Source: JABSSA01 sp039960995 (GTDB lineage: Bacteria; Pseudomonadota; Alphaproteobacteria; Rhodobacterales; Rhodobacteraceae). From it: 64,000 bases of DNA. The notes beneath the pieces were generated by a model. The model was not told the origin of the DNA. It searched no databases and saw only the letters and a program-made list of their open reading frames with translations. Position 1 is the first letter of the stretch. Every line of letters begins with the position of its first letter. The position numbers were made by a program, and so were the translations under genes. The stretch spans positions 16,571 to 80,570 of the forward strand of contig JBDVKF010000005.1 of assembly GCA_039960995.1 (NCBI GenBank), given 5' to 3'. Shown piece by piece: positions 44,898 to 53,980 of this stretch.

Positions 44898-45725
44898 TCA
44901 GCTTTGTGCTGGGGCTTCTTCTGCTGCCGCTTCAGCGGGAGCAGCGTCAGCCGCGGCTTCTGCTGGAGCTTCTTCTGCCACAACTTCTTCGGCTGGTGCG
45001 TCTTCCATTGCGCCAATATCAACGCCAGCAGCGCCCAATTGTGCGCTCATGCCATCCAATGCAGCCCGAGCAGCAAGATCGCAATAAAGCGAGATCGCGC
45101 GTGCCGCATCGTCATTTCCAGGAATGATGTAATCAACACCATCCGGTGGGCAGTTCGTGTCAACGATCGCAACAACTGGAATACCCAGTTTGTTGGCTTC
45201 AGCCACGGCCAACGCTTCTTTTTTGACGTCTACGACGAACAGAAGGTCAGGCTTGCCGCCCATTTCACGGATGCCGCCCAAAGACGCTTGCAGCTTGGCC
45301 TGATCGCGTTCCATGCCAAGACGTTCTTTCTTGGTGAAACCTTCAAACCCGTTTGCGGATTGTTCGTCAATTTCGCGCAGGCGATTGATCGACTTTGACA
45401 CGGTCTGCCAGTTTGTCAGCGTGCCACCCAACCAACGGTGGTTCATGTAATATTGTGCGCAACGCTCAGCCGCATCAGCGATTGGACCTGCAGCTTGACG
45501 CTTTGTACCAACGAACAGAACGCTTCCGCCTTTGGCGACAGTGTTGCGGATCGCATTCAAGGCAGCGTCCAGCATTGGAACAGTCTGCGTCAAATCAAGA
45601 ATGTGGATGCCATTGCGCGAGCCATAGATAAACTCGCCCATACGGGGGTTCCAGCGCTGTGTCTGGTGACCAAAGTGTACGCCTGCTTCAAGAAGCTGAC
45701 GCATGGTGAACTCAGGAAGAGCCAT
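44898..45725 (-). CDS. rpsB: 30S ribosomal protein S2
   Basis: A 275-residue S2 protein with the signature TMRQLLEAGVHFGHQTQRWNP at the N-terminus, split across residues 7-27, and GTKRQAAGPIADAAERC near 63. After about residue 240 an Ala/Glu-rich low-complexity tail (EEVVAEEAPAEAAADAAPAE) extends beyond the conserved core. The ATG at 45725 follows GGAAAGGAA. It leads the rpsB-tsf operon. Confidence 0.98.
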   Translation of the reverse strand: MALPEFTMRQLLEAGVHFGHQTQRWNPRMGEFIYGSRNGIHILDLTQTVPMLDAALNAIRNTVAKGGSVLFVGTKRQAAGPIADAAERCAQYYMNHRWLGGTLTNWQTVSKSINRLREIDEQSANGFEGFTKKERLGMERDQAKLQASLGGIREMGGKPDLLFVVDVKKEALAVAEANKLGIPVVAIVDTNCPPDGVDYIIPGNDDAARAISLYCDLAARAALDGMSAQLGAAGVDIGAMEDAPAEEVVAEEAPAEAAADAAPAEAAAEEAPAQS

Positions 45726-45790
45726 GCAAAATTCCTTTCCGGTTTCCATCCTTGCCGCGGGTATCAGGGCATTTGCCCCAACCGGTGGAC

Positions 45791-45811
45791 TTTGAGGATG
45801 TCTCCCTCAAA
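45791..45811 (-). promoter_or_regulatory. possible rpsB leader hairpin
   Basis: TTTGAGG (45791-45797) pairs perfectly with CCTCAAA (45805-45811) around a 7-base loop. It lies about 65 bases upstream of rpsB and 32 bases after the olsA stop on the same strand. It could be a leader element or a weak terminator for olsBA. Confidence 0.35.
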
Positions 45812-45842
45812 AACCCGCCCACGGCTGTGAAGTGCGCGCGCT

Positions 45843-46688
45843 TTAGCTTGGATTTTTAGCGATTGCAAGCTGCTTTGTGTGTGCTTGCCGTACTTTGGCT
45901 TCACATGCGGCTGCCAATGACTTTCGATCTAGGTGATTTGCGACGGGAATTGGATCATGATAAACGATTTCAATTGTGCCCTGATGTCGTCCGGCCAAAG
46001 TATGCAAAAGATGGGGCCCAAAATTCATATTACCCCACCAACCGTAATACCGCGCGTCAGCGCCAGATGGTGCATGGTAGATGACGCTGACCGGTTGAAT
46101 GGCCAGTTTTTCCCGAAGTTCGGGCGTCATGAACGCCGCAAATAAGGTGGATTTAAAGGGCAAGACGCGCAATCCATCTGTGCTGGTGCCTTCGGGGAAA
46201 AACAGCAATCGATGCCCGTGCAACAAGCGATCTTGAAGCAGTTTCGCCTGATGGCGTGCTTCTTTAGGATCGCGTGCGATGAAAACGGTCCCAGTTGCGC
46301 GGGCCAACCATCCGATACCTGGCCATTTGGCGACTTCGGCCTTGGACACAAAATACACAAGGTCAGACGCATTTAAGGCAAAGATATCCAACCAGCTGGA
46401 ATGATTGGCGACGACAGCCCCACGCAGGGTCATGGGCGTGCCGTTCGTGATCAAGCGAACCCCCATCAATAGCAATGCATTGCGACAGACAAATCGAGTG
46501 ACGCGAGGGGTTATTGGGCGGTTCTGACGGAAAACCGGGCGCTCGATCAACCTTAGCCCTAACAAGACGATTAGCCCGCCAAAGACCAGTATTCCGACCG
46601 GTAGGCCGCGTATGAAAACGCGTAGCCAACCAAACAGGCCCATCTTGTGCTCTGGCGGCAGCGGGCCGTCATCCCAAGTCATGCTCAT
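45843..46688 (-). CDS. olsA: lyso-ornithine lipid O-acyltransferase (PlsC family)
   Basis: A 281-residue membrane-associated acyltransferase. One hydrophobic segment (GLPVGILVFGGLIVLLGL) lies near the N-terminus. The HX4D motif is NHSSWLD near 96 and FFPEGTSTDGLR near 168 is the second acyltransferase motif. Alone it could be a phosphatidate-forming PlsC. Its 4-bp overlap with an OlsB-like gene points to the second step of ornithine-lipid synthesis. Confidence 0.9.
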   Translation of the reverse strand: MSMTWDDGPLPPEHKMGLFGWLRVFIRGLPVGILVFGGLIVLLGLRLIERPVFRQNRPITPRVTRFVCRNALLLMGVRLITNGTPMTLRGAVVANHSSWLDIFALNASDLVYFVSKAEVAKWPGIGWLARATGTVFIARDPKEARHQAKLLQDRLLHGHRLLFFPEGTSTDGLRVLPFKSTLFAAFMTPELREKLAIQPVSVIYHAPSGADARYYGWWGNMNFGPHLLHTLAGRHQGTIEIVYHDPIPVANHLDRKSLAAACEAKVRQAHTKQLAIAKNPS

Positions 46689-47443
46689 GATGATGAATAA
46701 ATCTGCCGTTGGCGCGGATTGATCTGTGTCGTGTCCAACACGAGACACACATCTGTGGTGTTAAACGTGGTGTCGATCCAAGCCCCCTGCCCGACGACCC
46801 CGCCAAGCCTCAAATACGCTTTGATCAATGCCGGGATTTGGATCATTGCGGCCCGACGATCTAATTCCTTTTCAGGTAACAAATTCATTTTGGTGGCCGT
46901 TGGTCCGTGTGCTATTGGTCGCAAGGGGCCCGGGGCCAAATGACGGTGATGCAGCAAGGACAGCGGCGCCGCCAGCGCAGTCGTGTCGTTGCCGTAAAAA
47001 GACGCAACACCAAATAACAGATCGATCTCGTGTTCAGAGATGTAGGCGTTCAATGCATGCCACAAAACGTACATCGCCGCCCCACCACGATATTCGGGTG
47101 CCAAACAGGACCGGCCAAGTTCCAACAGTCTGCGACCGCTCGATTTTAGCATCGAAACGTCATATTCCGTTTCCGAATAAAAGCCCCCAGCATCATCGGC
47201 CAATTGATCTGTCAGCAATCGATACACTCCGGCGACGCAATCACGTGTGTTATCGATCAACAGCATGTGGTCACAAAATTCATCATAATGATCCGCTTCC
47301 AGTTGATTGTCGTGATCAACCAAGGCGCCACTGGCACCAAGCTCTTGGACAAACACTTTGTAACGCAAGGCCTGAGCCGCCCGAATATCATCAGGTCCAT
47401 TCGCCATCGCGATACGAAACAAAGGATCAGACGACATGTTCAT
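46685..47443 (-). CDS. olsB: L-ornithine N-acyltransferase
   Basis: A 252-residue GNAT-fold protein of the OlsB/hemolysin-like family. It has LRYKVFVQELGA near 26, DHYDEFCDHMLLID near 50, and LLELGRSCLAPEYRGGAAMYVLWHAL at about 103-128. It would transfer a 3-hydroxyacyl group to ornithine to form lyso-ornithine lipid, a membrane lipid often induced by phosphate limitation. The start is uncertain (47443 or 47437; 47470 also in frame) because no strong ribosome-binding site is seen. Confidence 0.9.
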   Translation of the reverse strand: MNMSSDPLFRIAMANGPDDIRAAQALRYKVFVQELGASGALVDHDNQLEADHYDEFCDHMLLIDNTRDCVAGVYRLLTDQLADDAGGFYSETEYDVSMLKSSGRRLLELGRSCLAPEYRGGAAMYVLWHALNAYISEHEIDLLFGVASFYGNDTTALAAPLSLLHHRHLAPGPLRPIAHGPTATKMNLLPEKELDRRAAMIQIPALIKAYLRLGGVVGQGAWIDTTFNTTDVCLVLDTTQINPRQRQIYSSS

Positions 47444-47534
47444 TGGGGCGGCGTACGCAAACGGTTGCAAGATAGCAAAGAAAAAGCAATGTTCTACCCA
47501 GGGTGGTTGGCTGTTAAGGAATCAATAATACTCA

Positions 47535-47708
47535 TCATGCATCAAATACCGGAAGCAGTGCGATCCGGGACCCATCAATGACCACTTTGCCGTGGTCAGG
47601 GAAATTGACGGTGATGCGGCCAGCGATATTCGATTGAACTTGTCCTATCCCCCAATCAAGTTGATCTGGGTGACGGACTAACATTCCGGGGGCCAGAATG
47701 GCATTCAT
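47535..47708 (-). CDS. DUF3553 domain protein
   Basis: A short protein of about 57 residues. Its core, PGMLVRHPDQLDWGIGQVQS, is followed by ITVNFPDHGKVVIDG, the DUF3553 pattern also seen in the C-terminal region of some helicases. It resembles a small SH3-like or CarD-like fold, but its function is unknown. ATGs at 47708, 47717 and 47750 are in frame; a GGAAG precedes the first. It is divergent from chpT. Confidence 0.75.
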   Translation of the reverse strand: MNAILAPGMLVRHPDQLDWGIGQVQSNIAGRITVNFPDHGKVVIDGSRIALLPVFDA

Positions 47709-47755
47709 ATCTTCCATGTTGTTCACCGTGATTGCATTCAGAAAGGGCACGTAGA

Positions 47756-48352
47756 ATGGGACCGTCAGACGTAAAATTGGCCGCTTTGATCGGCAGCCGT
47801 ATTTGTCACGACCTCATATCGCCCATCGGTGCGATCAACAATGGGATAGAACTGCTGGAAATGACCGGAGACTCGGGTGGCCCCGAAGTCGATTTGATTT
47901 CCGAAAGCGTCGGAAATGCAAGTGCGCGCATTCGGTTTTTTCGCGTGGCTTTTGGCGCTGCTGGTGAACAAGATTTAGGCCGTTCAGAAACCAATAGCGT
48001 CCTTGAAGACATGATGGGCGGTGGTCGCCTGACCATTGATTATTCCCCGATTGAATCGCAGCCACGTCGGATGGTTCGTTTGACCTTTCTAGGCATTTTG
48101 TGCCTTGAGGCCGCGTTGCCGTATGGCGGCCATATCGAAGTGTCTTGCCTTGACGGCCATTGGACTTTGCGTGGGACCGCTGACAAAATGAATATCGAAA
48201 TGTCGCTTTGGTCAGTTCTGGCAGATCCCGCCGGTATGAAAGACATCGCGCCATCGAATGTTCAATTTGCTTTGTTGCCGATTTTAGCAGCAGAAGATGG
48301 TTTGCGCCTTTTTGCCAATATCACTGATGATATGGTTGAGATAAAGTTCTGA
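47756..48352 (+). CDS. chpT: histidine phosphotransferase ChpT
   Basis: A 198-residue protein with the DHp-like N-terminal segment GSRICHDLISPIGAINNGIELLE, whose His at about residue 18 takes the phosphoryl group. A degenerate ATPase-like C-terminal domain lacks the N, G1 and G2 boxes. ChpT passes phosphate from CckA to CtrA and CpdR, controlling cell cycle, motility or gene-transfer-agent genes in alphaproteobacteria. The ATG at 47756 was chosen over an upstream one at 47732. Confidence 0.9.
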   Translation: MGPSDVKLAALIGSRICHDLISPIGAINNGIELLEMTGDSGGPEVDLISESVGNASARIRFFRVAFGAAGEQDLGRSETNSVLEDMMGGGRLTIDYSPIESQPRRMVRLTFLGILCLEAALPYGGHIEVSCLDGHWTLRGTADKMNIEMSLWSVLADPAGMKDIAPSNVQFALLPILAAEDGLRLFANITDDMVEIKF

Positions 48353-48386
48353 GTTTTCAGAAAAGTACGGCGCAAACCTAATTCAA

Positions 48387-49652
48387 TTAACTTCGCGTCG
48401 TGCCTTCACCAGTCACCAGATATTTAAACGACGTCAATTGCGCGGCCCCAACCGGGCCCCGCGCATGCATTTTGCCTGTCGCAATGCCGATCTCTGCGCC
48501 CATACCAAATTCACCACCATCTGCGAATTGTGTCGACGCGTTGTGCATCAAAATGGCACTGTCGAGCCGCTGGAAAAAACGATCAACGGCTGTTTGATCC
48601 TCAGTCAGAATGCAATCGGTGTGATTGGATCCATAGGTGCGAATATGTTCGATCGCCTCATCCAACGACTCGACTGTACGAGCCGCAATGATCATATCCA
48701 GATATTCACATCCCCAATCGTCCTTTGATGCGGGGGTCACGCCGTCAATCGAAAGAAAGTTTGCGTCGCTGCGTACTTCAACACCGGCACCCACCAAGGT
48801 TCGGATGATTTCCTGCCCAAGCGTGTCAACGACATCGCGGTGAATCAACAAACATTCAGCAGCCCCACAAATCCCTGTTCTGCGGGTTTTTGCATTCAAC
48901 ACGACGTTCATGACGACTTCTGGATCAGCAGCGGTATCGATATAAATGTGCACAATCCCCTCTAGATGTGCAAAAACAGGGACACGGGCCTCGCTTTGAA
49001 CAAGACCCACCAACCCTTTTCCACCCCTTGGAACAATCACGTCGATCACATCTGTCATTGTCAGCATCTCGCTGACCGCAGCACGGTCACGCGTGGGCAC
49101 CAGTTGGATGGCGTCCTCGGGCAAGCCGACTTTGCGCAACCCGTCGACCAGACAAGAATGCAACGCGCTGGACGAATGAAAGCTCTCGGAGCCGCCGCGT
49201 AGAATGACAGCATTGCCCGCTTTCAGGCACAATGCACCAGCATCCGCCGTTACATTTGGGCGGCTTTCATAGATGACGCCGATGACGCCCAAAGGTGTTC
49301 TGACACGTTTGATATGAAGTCCGCTGGGCTGATCCCATTCAGCCAACACTTCTCCGACAGGATCATCTTGCAACGCGACACTGCGCAAACCGTCACAAAT
49401 GCCTTGGATACGATCATCGGTCAGCAACAGCCGATCCATCATGGCATCTGTCAGGCCTTTGTTGCGTCCAAATTCCATGTCCTGCGCATTCGCGGTCAAA
49501 ATATCCTGACGACGGGCCCAAACTGCGTCTGCAGCTGCCAAAAGGGCATCGCGTTTCTGTTCTGCCGGGGCAAACCCAAGTGTTGCGGACGCCGCACGTG
49601 CACGCGTTCCGATGTCGGTCATAAGGGCGGATATATCAGCGATGTCTTTCAT
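48387..49652 (-). CDS. proA: glutamate-5-semialdehyde dehydrogenase (gamma-glutamyl phosphate reductase)
   Basis: A 421-residue enzyme of proline synthesis that reduces gamma-glutamyl phosphate with NADPH. It has PLGVIGVIYESRPNVTADA near 120, RGGSESFHSSSAL near 150, and the catalytic Cys in KTRRTGICGAAECLLIHRD near 263. It lies 45 bases downstream of proB. It converges with chpT. Confidence 0.97.
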   Translation of the reverse strand: MKDIADISALMTDIGTRARAASATLGFAPAEQKRDALLAAADAVWARRQDILTANAQDMEFGRNKGLTDAMMDRLLLTDDRIQGICDGLRSVALQDDPVGEVLAEWDQPSGLHIKRVRTPLGVIGVIYESRPNVTADAGALCLKAGNAVILRGGSESFHSSSALHSCLVDGLRKVGLPEDAIQLVPTRDRAAVSEMLTMTDVIDVIVPRGGKGLVGLVQSEARVPVFAHLEGIVHIYIDTAADPEVVMNVVLNAKTRRTGICGAAECLLIHRDVVDTLGQEIIRTLVGAGVEVRSDANFLSIDGVTPASKDDWGCEYLDMIIAARTVESLDEAIEHIRTYGSNHTDCILTEDQTAVDRFFQRLDSAILMHNASTQFADGGEFGMGAEIGIATGKMHARGPVGAAQLTSFKYLVTGEGTTRS

Positions 49653-49697
49653 ATCGATGGTCCTGTGTGGGTCTTCGTCAATTTAATAGATCGGGCA

Positions 49698-50804
49698 TCA
49701 CAATGCCATGTCATCGCGATGTATCAATGCCGCCCGACCGGGATATCCAAGAATACCTTCTATTTCAGCGCTTTGGTGGCCTTTGATGGCCTGTACCTCG
49801 GATGCGGTATAGCGCGACAACCCGGCACAAATGAAGCTGCCATCGACCTTTTCAACGGAAACAGGATCGCCGCGTTCAAAATCCCCAGTCACCGAAGTCA
49901 CACCAGCCGGCAAAAGGCTTTTCCCATTTAACAAAGCCCGCGCAGCGCCCTCGTCCACAACCAACGTGCCAAATGGCTTCATTGCGGAAATCCAACGCTT
50001 GCGCGCATCTTGCGGATTCAAGTGTGCCTGAAACCAAGTGGCGCGAGCACCATCGTTTAAGGCTTGCAGTGGATGCATCACATCGCCTGCACAAATTGCC
50101 ATTGTGCATCCCGCCGCCGTGGCTGTTTTTGCAGCCATCACTTTGGTTTTCATACCACCTTTGGACAGACCGGACCCAGCATCCCCTGCCATCGCTTCGA
50201 TTTCAGGCGTAATCCGGTCAATCACATCGAAATGCGTCGCGTCCGGATCGGTTTGTGGATTGGCCGAATAAAACCCGTCTACATCGGACAACAAGACAAG
50301 CACATCTGCCCCAATTGATGCGGCGATTTGAGCCCCTAAACGATCATTGTCGCCAAACCGAATTTCGTCCGTCGCAATCGTATCGTTTTCATTCACGATC
50401 GGCAAAACATCCAACGAAAGCAGTTGTTCCAATGTGGCGCGTGAATTCAGGTAACGTCTTCGATCTCGGCTGTCTTCTAAGGTCACCAACACTTGGGCTG
50501 TGGTTACGCCATGCGGATGCATCGCTGTTTCATAGGCTTGGGCCAAACGGATTTGCCCGACAGCGGCGGCGGCTTGTGATTGTTCCAACGCCAGATCAGT
50601 TTTTGGCAAATTCAATACGCCCCGCCCCAATGCGATTGACCCCGAAGACACAAGAACAACTTGCGTGCCATTGTCCTTTAGGTAGGCCACGTCTTTTGCA
50701 AGTGTTTGAAGCCAGTCAGCGCGCAATTGGCCTGTGACGCGGTCCACCAAAAGGGCCGATCCGATCTTGACCACAACACGCTTTGCAGTGGTTAGGGATG
50801 CCAT
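49698..50804 (-). CDS. proB: glutamate 5-kinase
   Basis: A 368-residue enzyme for the first proline-synthesis step. The amino-acid kinase domain (about 1-255) shows VVVKIGSALL, VLVSSGSIALGR and NENDTIA. A C-terminal PUA domain covers about 280-355. The start overlaps the end of obg by 13 bases, so obg-proB-proA form one minus-strand operon. Confidence 0.97.
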   Translation of the reverse strand: MASLTTAKRVVVKIGSALLVDRVTGQLRADWLQTLAKDVAYLKDNGTQVVLVSSGSIALGRGVLNLPKTDLALEQSQAAAAVGQIRLAQAYETAMHPHGVTTAQVLVTLEDSRDRRRYLNSRATLEQLLSLDVLPIVNENDTIATDEIRFGDNDRLGAQIAASIGADVLVLLSDVDGFYSANPQTDPDATHFDVIDRITPEIEAMAGDAGSGLSKGGMKTKVMAAKTATAAGCTMAICAGDVMHPLQALNDGARATWFQAHLNPQDARKRWISAMKPFGTLVVDEGAARALLNGKSLLPAGVTSVTGDFERGDPVSVEKVDGSFICAGLSRYTASEVQAIKGHQSAEIEGILGYPGRAALIHRDDMAL

Positions 50805-51826
50805 GTTTCCGCTTCTTCTTCAGGCTTTTGGCGCAAACGTTCATCATCGATTTCGCCGCGCAATGCGCGCAGAACCTCTGTCACACCGTTGCGCGCAACA
50901 GAGGACATTTGCAATACAGGTCCGCCGGTTGCCTTTTCCAATGCACTTGCACGTTCGGCCAGCGTTTCAGTGTCTAAAGCGTCAATTTTATTAAGCACAG
51001 TGATGCGGGGCTTATTGGCCAATGCGTCAGCGTATGCCGCAATTTCGGTCAAGATTGTCTGGTGGTCCTGCAACATGGTTTCAGATGTCCCATCCACAAG
51101 ATGCAACAAAACGGCGCAGCGTTCCACATGCCCCAGAAACAAATCACCCAGTCCCCGCCCTTGTGAAGCGCCTTCGATCAAACCCGGAATGTCGGCCACA
51201 ACAAATTCCACATTATCGACACCAACAACCCCTAGATTGGGATGCAACGTGGTAAAGGGATAATCCGCAATCTTGGGCCGTGCATTTGACGTGGTCGCAA
51301 GGAATGTGGATTTCCCGGCATTTGGCAAACCCAACAGACCCACATCCGCGATCAGCTTCAAACGCAGCCAAATCGTGCGTTCAACACCGGCCTGACCGGG
51401 ATTTGCGCGCCGTGGTGCCTGGTTGGTCGACGTTTTGAAATGCAAGTTGCCCCAGCCGCCATTGCCGCCTTGAGCCAAGGTGACACGATCACCAACCTCT
51501 GTCAGATCGGCCAGAACAGTCTCTTGGTCTTCGTCCAGAATTTCTGTGCCCGCAGGAACACGCAGCACGATATCATCGCCGTCTTTGCCTGTGCGTTGAC
51601 TGCCCATGCCGGGCCGTCCGCTATCCGCAAAGAAATGCTGTTGGTATCGGAAATCGATCAACGTATTGAGGCCGTCAACGGCTTCTGCAATCACAGTGCC
51701 ACCACCGCCACCATCGCCACCATCGGGCCCACCATATTCGATGAACTTTTCCCGTCGGAACGAAATGCACCCTGCCCCGCCTGAACCTGAGCGAATGTAT
51801 ACTTTGGCTAGATCTAGAAACTTCAT
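50792..51826 (-). CDS. obgE: Obg family GTPase
   Basis: A 344-residue ribosome-associated GTPase. The Gly-rich Obg domain occupies about 1-158 (GGDGGGGGTVIAEA and GKDGDDIVLRVP). The G domain follows with G1 GLPNAGKST near 168, G3 DIPGLIEGA near 214 and G4 NKID near 284. It works in 50S assembly and stress control. The rplU-rpmA genes lie a few kilobases upstream, a frequent association, with GNAT and LysE genes inserted between. Confidence 0.97.
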   Translation of the reverse strand: MKFLDLAKVYIRSGSGGAGCISFRREKFIEYGGPDGGDGGGGGTVIAEAVDGLNTLIDFRYQQHFFADSGRPGMGSQRTGKDGDDIVLRVPAGTEILDEDQETVLADLTEVGDRVTLAQGGNGGWGNLHFKTSTNQAPRRANPGQAGVERTIWLRLKLIADVGLLGLPNAGKSTFLATTSNARPKIADYPFTTLHPNLGVVGVDNVEFVVADIPGLIEGASQGRGLGDLFLGHVERCAVLLHLVDGTSETMLQDHQTILTEIAAYADALANKPRITVLNKIDALDTETLAERASALEKATGGPVLQMSSVARNGVTEVLRALRGEIDDERLRQKPEEEAETWHP

Positions 51827-51873
51827 GTGCGCGTCCTAACGCCGAACGAGCGGCGGGGGAAGGTTAAACGTAA

Positions 51874-51899
51874 ACGCCCGAGGCGATTGCCCCGGGCGT
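51874..51899 (-). terminator. terminator-like hairpin after the GNAT gene
   Basis: ACGCCCG (51874-51880) pairs with CGGGCGT (51893-51899). On the minus strand it is followed by TTACGTTT. It lies just downstream of the acetyltransferase gene ending at 51922 and upstream of obg. Confidence 0.6.
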
Positions 51900-51921
51900 C
51901 AACTGTGAATTTAGAAGACCC

Positions 51922-52458
51922 TTAGAGCTTGCGCGAATAGGTCCATGTCGGCACGGCAGTGTCACGCGCCACGGAATAGTTTTCAGCATCCCCCAAATAT
52001 TCGAACCCACAATGGGTCAATACGCGTGCGGATGCGGGATTGTCCTGAAAGACACAGGCAAACATTGTTTTGTTGTTCAGTGGGTTGGCCAAAACCAAAG
52101 CTTGCACGGCTTCTGATGCCAAGCCGGTATTCCAGTATGGCGGAGCAACCCAATAGCTGACTTCAGATTGATTGCGATCCATATTTTGAAGCGAAATCAA
52201 ACCCATAACTTCGGAACGGCCTTGTTTCGTGCCGTCCATCGCCCAGATGTCTTCATCGCGCTGATCTGACATCGCGCGCGAAATCATCGCCTCAACCGAA
52301 CCGGGTGGCAGTGGGTGGGGCACAGATGTTGTCATCTGCGCGACGCGCGCGTCACCGCTGTGCAATTCGATCATACCTTGATCCGAACGCCGCAGCGGGC
52401 GCAAATCGAACCGTTCAGTTTCTACACATTCTTGCGTTACGATCTTTTCCATCTCCAT
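51922..52458 (-). CDS. GNAT family N-acetyltransferase (RimJ/RimL-like)
   Basis: A 178-residue acetyltransferase. It begins ETERFDLRPLRRSDQGMIE, contains SYWVAPPYWNTGLASEAVQALV near 101 (acetyl-CoA loop), and ends with NPASARVLTHCGFEYLG near 140. The ATG at 52458 follows GGAGGAG; a longer frame reaching 52902 is antisense to the LysE gene and was rejected. It lies 2 bases after the LysE-family gene. Confidence 0.9.
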   Translation of the reverse strand: MEMEKIVTQECVETERFDLRPLRRSDQGMIELHSGDARVAQMTTSVPHPLPPGSVEAMISRAMSDQRDEDIWAMDGTKQGRSEVMGLISLQNMDRNQSEVSYWVAPPYWNTGLASEAVQALVLANPLNNKTMFACVFQDNPASARVLTHCGFEYLGDAENYSVARDTAVPTWTYSRKL

Positions 52459-52460
52459 CG

Positions 52461-53060
52461 TTATGCTCCTCCTCCGAACAAAACAAACAGAACCGACGCG
52501 ACAGTGGCTGCCGCGAGGCAATACATTAAATAGGGTTCCCAACGGGTTCCTGCGAGGGTCTTCGCTAAAGTGTGACCACCAAGTGTCCAAAGCGGGTGCA
52601 GCAAAATCTGACAGGCGAGCAATACAGCAGCGATTGTTGAGGTTGCGTAAAGAGATGACGTGCCTGGTTCCACAAAATTGGTAAAACCCCCGACAATAAT
52701 GGCCCAAGCTTTGGGATTCAGAGGATGTACAATGAAACCGGCACGAAATCCGGGGGCATTGGCGTCCTGATCCACAGTCAATCGCAAGTTTGCGACGCGC
52801 CATGCCAACCAGATGATGTAGGCCGCGGACGCATATTTGAAGGTCTGGAATATCAACGGGTTTGTTGCCGCCAGATTCATGAGACCGAAACCGATGGGCC
52901 AAATAATCAACTGTTTGCCGAGTATCACACCCCCAACAAACGGTAGAGTTTGGCGAAGCCCATACCGCGCACCTGTCGCCATCAATGCCATATTGGCAGG
53001 GCCCGGCGTGCCAATTTGACTGGCGGCAAACAGAGTCAAAGCGCCCACTGCGATAGTCAT
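52461..53060 (-). CDS. LysE family translocator
   Basis: A 199-residue inner-membrane exporter with about six hydrophobic segments. The family N-terminus LFAASQIGTPGPANMALMATGARYG and FIVHPLNPKAW near 110 are clear. It probably exports an amino acid or related metabolite. It overlaps the upstream GNAT gene by 4 bases and ends 2 bases before the next, giving a GNAT-LysE-GNAT operon. Confidence 0.91.
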   Translation of the reverse strand: MTIAVGALTLFAASQIGTPGPANMALMATGARYGLRQTLPFVGGVILGKQLIIWPIGFGLMNLAATNPLIFQTFKYASAAYIIWLAWRVANLRLTVDQDANAPGFRAGFIVHPLNPKAWAIIVGGFTNFVEPGTSSLYATSTIAAVLLACQILLHPLWTLGGHTLAKTLAGTRWEPYLMYCLAAATVASVLFVLFGGGA

Positions 53061-53608
53061 GCGCCCGCCTCCAGATCGCTTGGCAAAAGGCCCATGATCA
53101 AATCGTCGTAACGCTTGTTTCCGATCAGCGCGCTTTCTCGTTCGCGTCCTTCCACAACAAAGCCAACTTTCTCATAGGCCGCAGTGGCGCGATCATTGAA
53201 GGCCAGAACGCGGCAGGTCAGTCGGTGTAAACCCAGCGTGTCAAACGCGTGCTGTGCCAATAGACGCATCGCTTCTGTGCCATACCCTTGACCCAAAGCG
53301 TTCGGATCCAGAATGCCAATCGCAATATTTGCACGTTGATCCGCTGGATTGATCGAATGCAGGCGTACAGAGCCAATCAGCGCTTTGTTGACCTCGATGA
53401 TCCAAGAATGTGTCTCACTGATTTGATTCTGCACCCATGCTTCGGCCGCATGTTGCGTGATCGGACGTACTTGCTTTGGGTCAGCGCCAAACATGGCCTG
53501 AATTTCGGGCGTATTGCCCAAGGCGAACCGCGCAGCAACATCGTCCGCGCGCGGAGCTCGCAAAACGACCCGTGGGCCTTGCAACATTGGTTTGTCATGT
53601 TGGGTCAT
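53057..53608 (-). CDS. GNAT family N-acetyltransferase (RimJ-like)
   Basis: A 183-residue acetyltransferase beginning GPRVVLRAPRADDVAARF. It has the acetyl-CoA-binding GILDPNALGQGYGTEAMRLLAQHAF near 105 and VLAFNDRATAAYEKVGFV near 143. The ATG at 53608 follows a GGAGGGTC ribosome-binding region. It opens the small GNAT-LysE-GNAT operon. Confidence 0.91.
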   Translation of the reverse strand: MTQHDKPMLQGPRVVLRAPRADDVAARFALGNTPEIQAMFGADPKQVRPITQHAAEAWVQNQISETHSWIIEVNKALIGSVRLHSINPADQRANIAIGILDPNALGQGYGTEAMRLLAQHAFDTLGLHRLTCRVLAFNDRATAAYEKVGFVVEGRERESALIGNKRYDDLIMGLLPSDLEAGA

Positions 53609-53632
53609 TATTTGACCCTCCTGGCACAATTG

Positions 53633-53665
53633 AAAAAGGGGGCCGGCTGTTCTGCCGACCCCCTT
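53633..53665 (-). terminator. Rho-independent terminator after rpmA
   Basis: A GC-rich stem (AGGGGGTCGGC with GCCGGCCCCCT on the minus strand, one wobble) has a 6-base loop followed by TTTTTC. It separates rpmA from the downstream GNAT gene. Confidence 0.9.
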
Positions 53666-53699
53666 ATGAATTTCGAAAAATCCGTTTTTCTGGTTCGGC

Positions 53700-53969
53700 T
53701 TACTCCGCGGCCTCTGCCACCGGCAGGACGGAAATAAATGTTCGACCCTTGAGGCCCTTATGGAACGTCACGGCGCCGTCAACAGTTGCAAAGATCGTAT
53801 GGTCTTTACCCATGCCCACGCCTGCGCCTGGCCAGAATTTTGTTCCGCGCTGACGCACAATGATGTTTCCAGGGATAGCTGCTTGGCCACCATACAACTT
53901 GACGCCAAGACGACGACCAGCTGAATCGCGACCGTTACGGGAGGAACCGCCTGCTTTTTTATGTGCCAT
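53700..53969 (-). CDS. rpmA: 50S ribosomal protein L27
   Basis: An 89-residue L27 with the canonical HKKAGGSSRNGRDSAGRRLG N-terminus, IIVRQRGTKFWPGAGVG near 35 and the HKGLKGRTFISV tail. It lies at the peptidyl-transferase side of the 50S subunit. It follows rplU after 11 bases. Confidence 0.98.
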   Translation of the reverse strand: MAHKKAGGSSRNGRDSAGRRLGVKLYGGQAAIPGNIIVRQRGTKFWPGAGVGMGKDHTIFATVDGAVTFHKGLKGRTFISVLPVAEAAE

Positions 53970-53980
53970 TCTCTCTCTCC

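Noticed and set aside
44200..45087. Long plus-strand frames antisense to tsf and rpsB
   Set aside because: They are shadows of strongly biased ribosomal genes, giving Cys/His-rich or Ser/Ala repeat translations with no family resemblance.
52459..52902. Upstream extension of the GNAT gene ending at 51922
   Set aside because: The extension is antisense-frame noise over the LysE gene; a strong ribosome-binding site supports the start at 52458.
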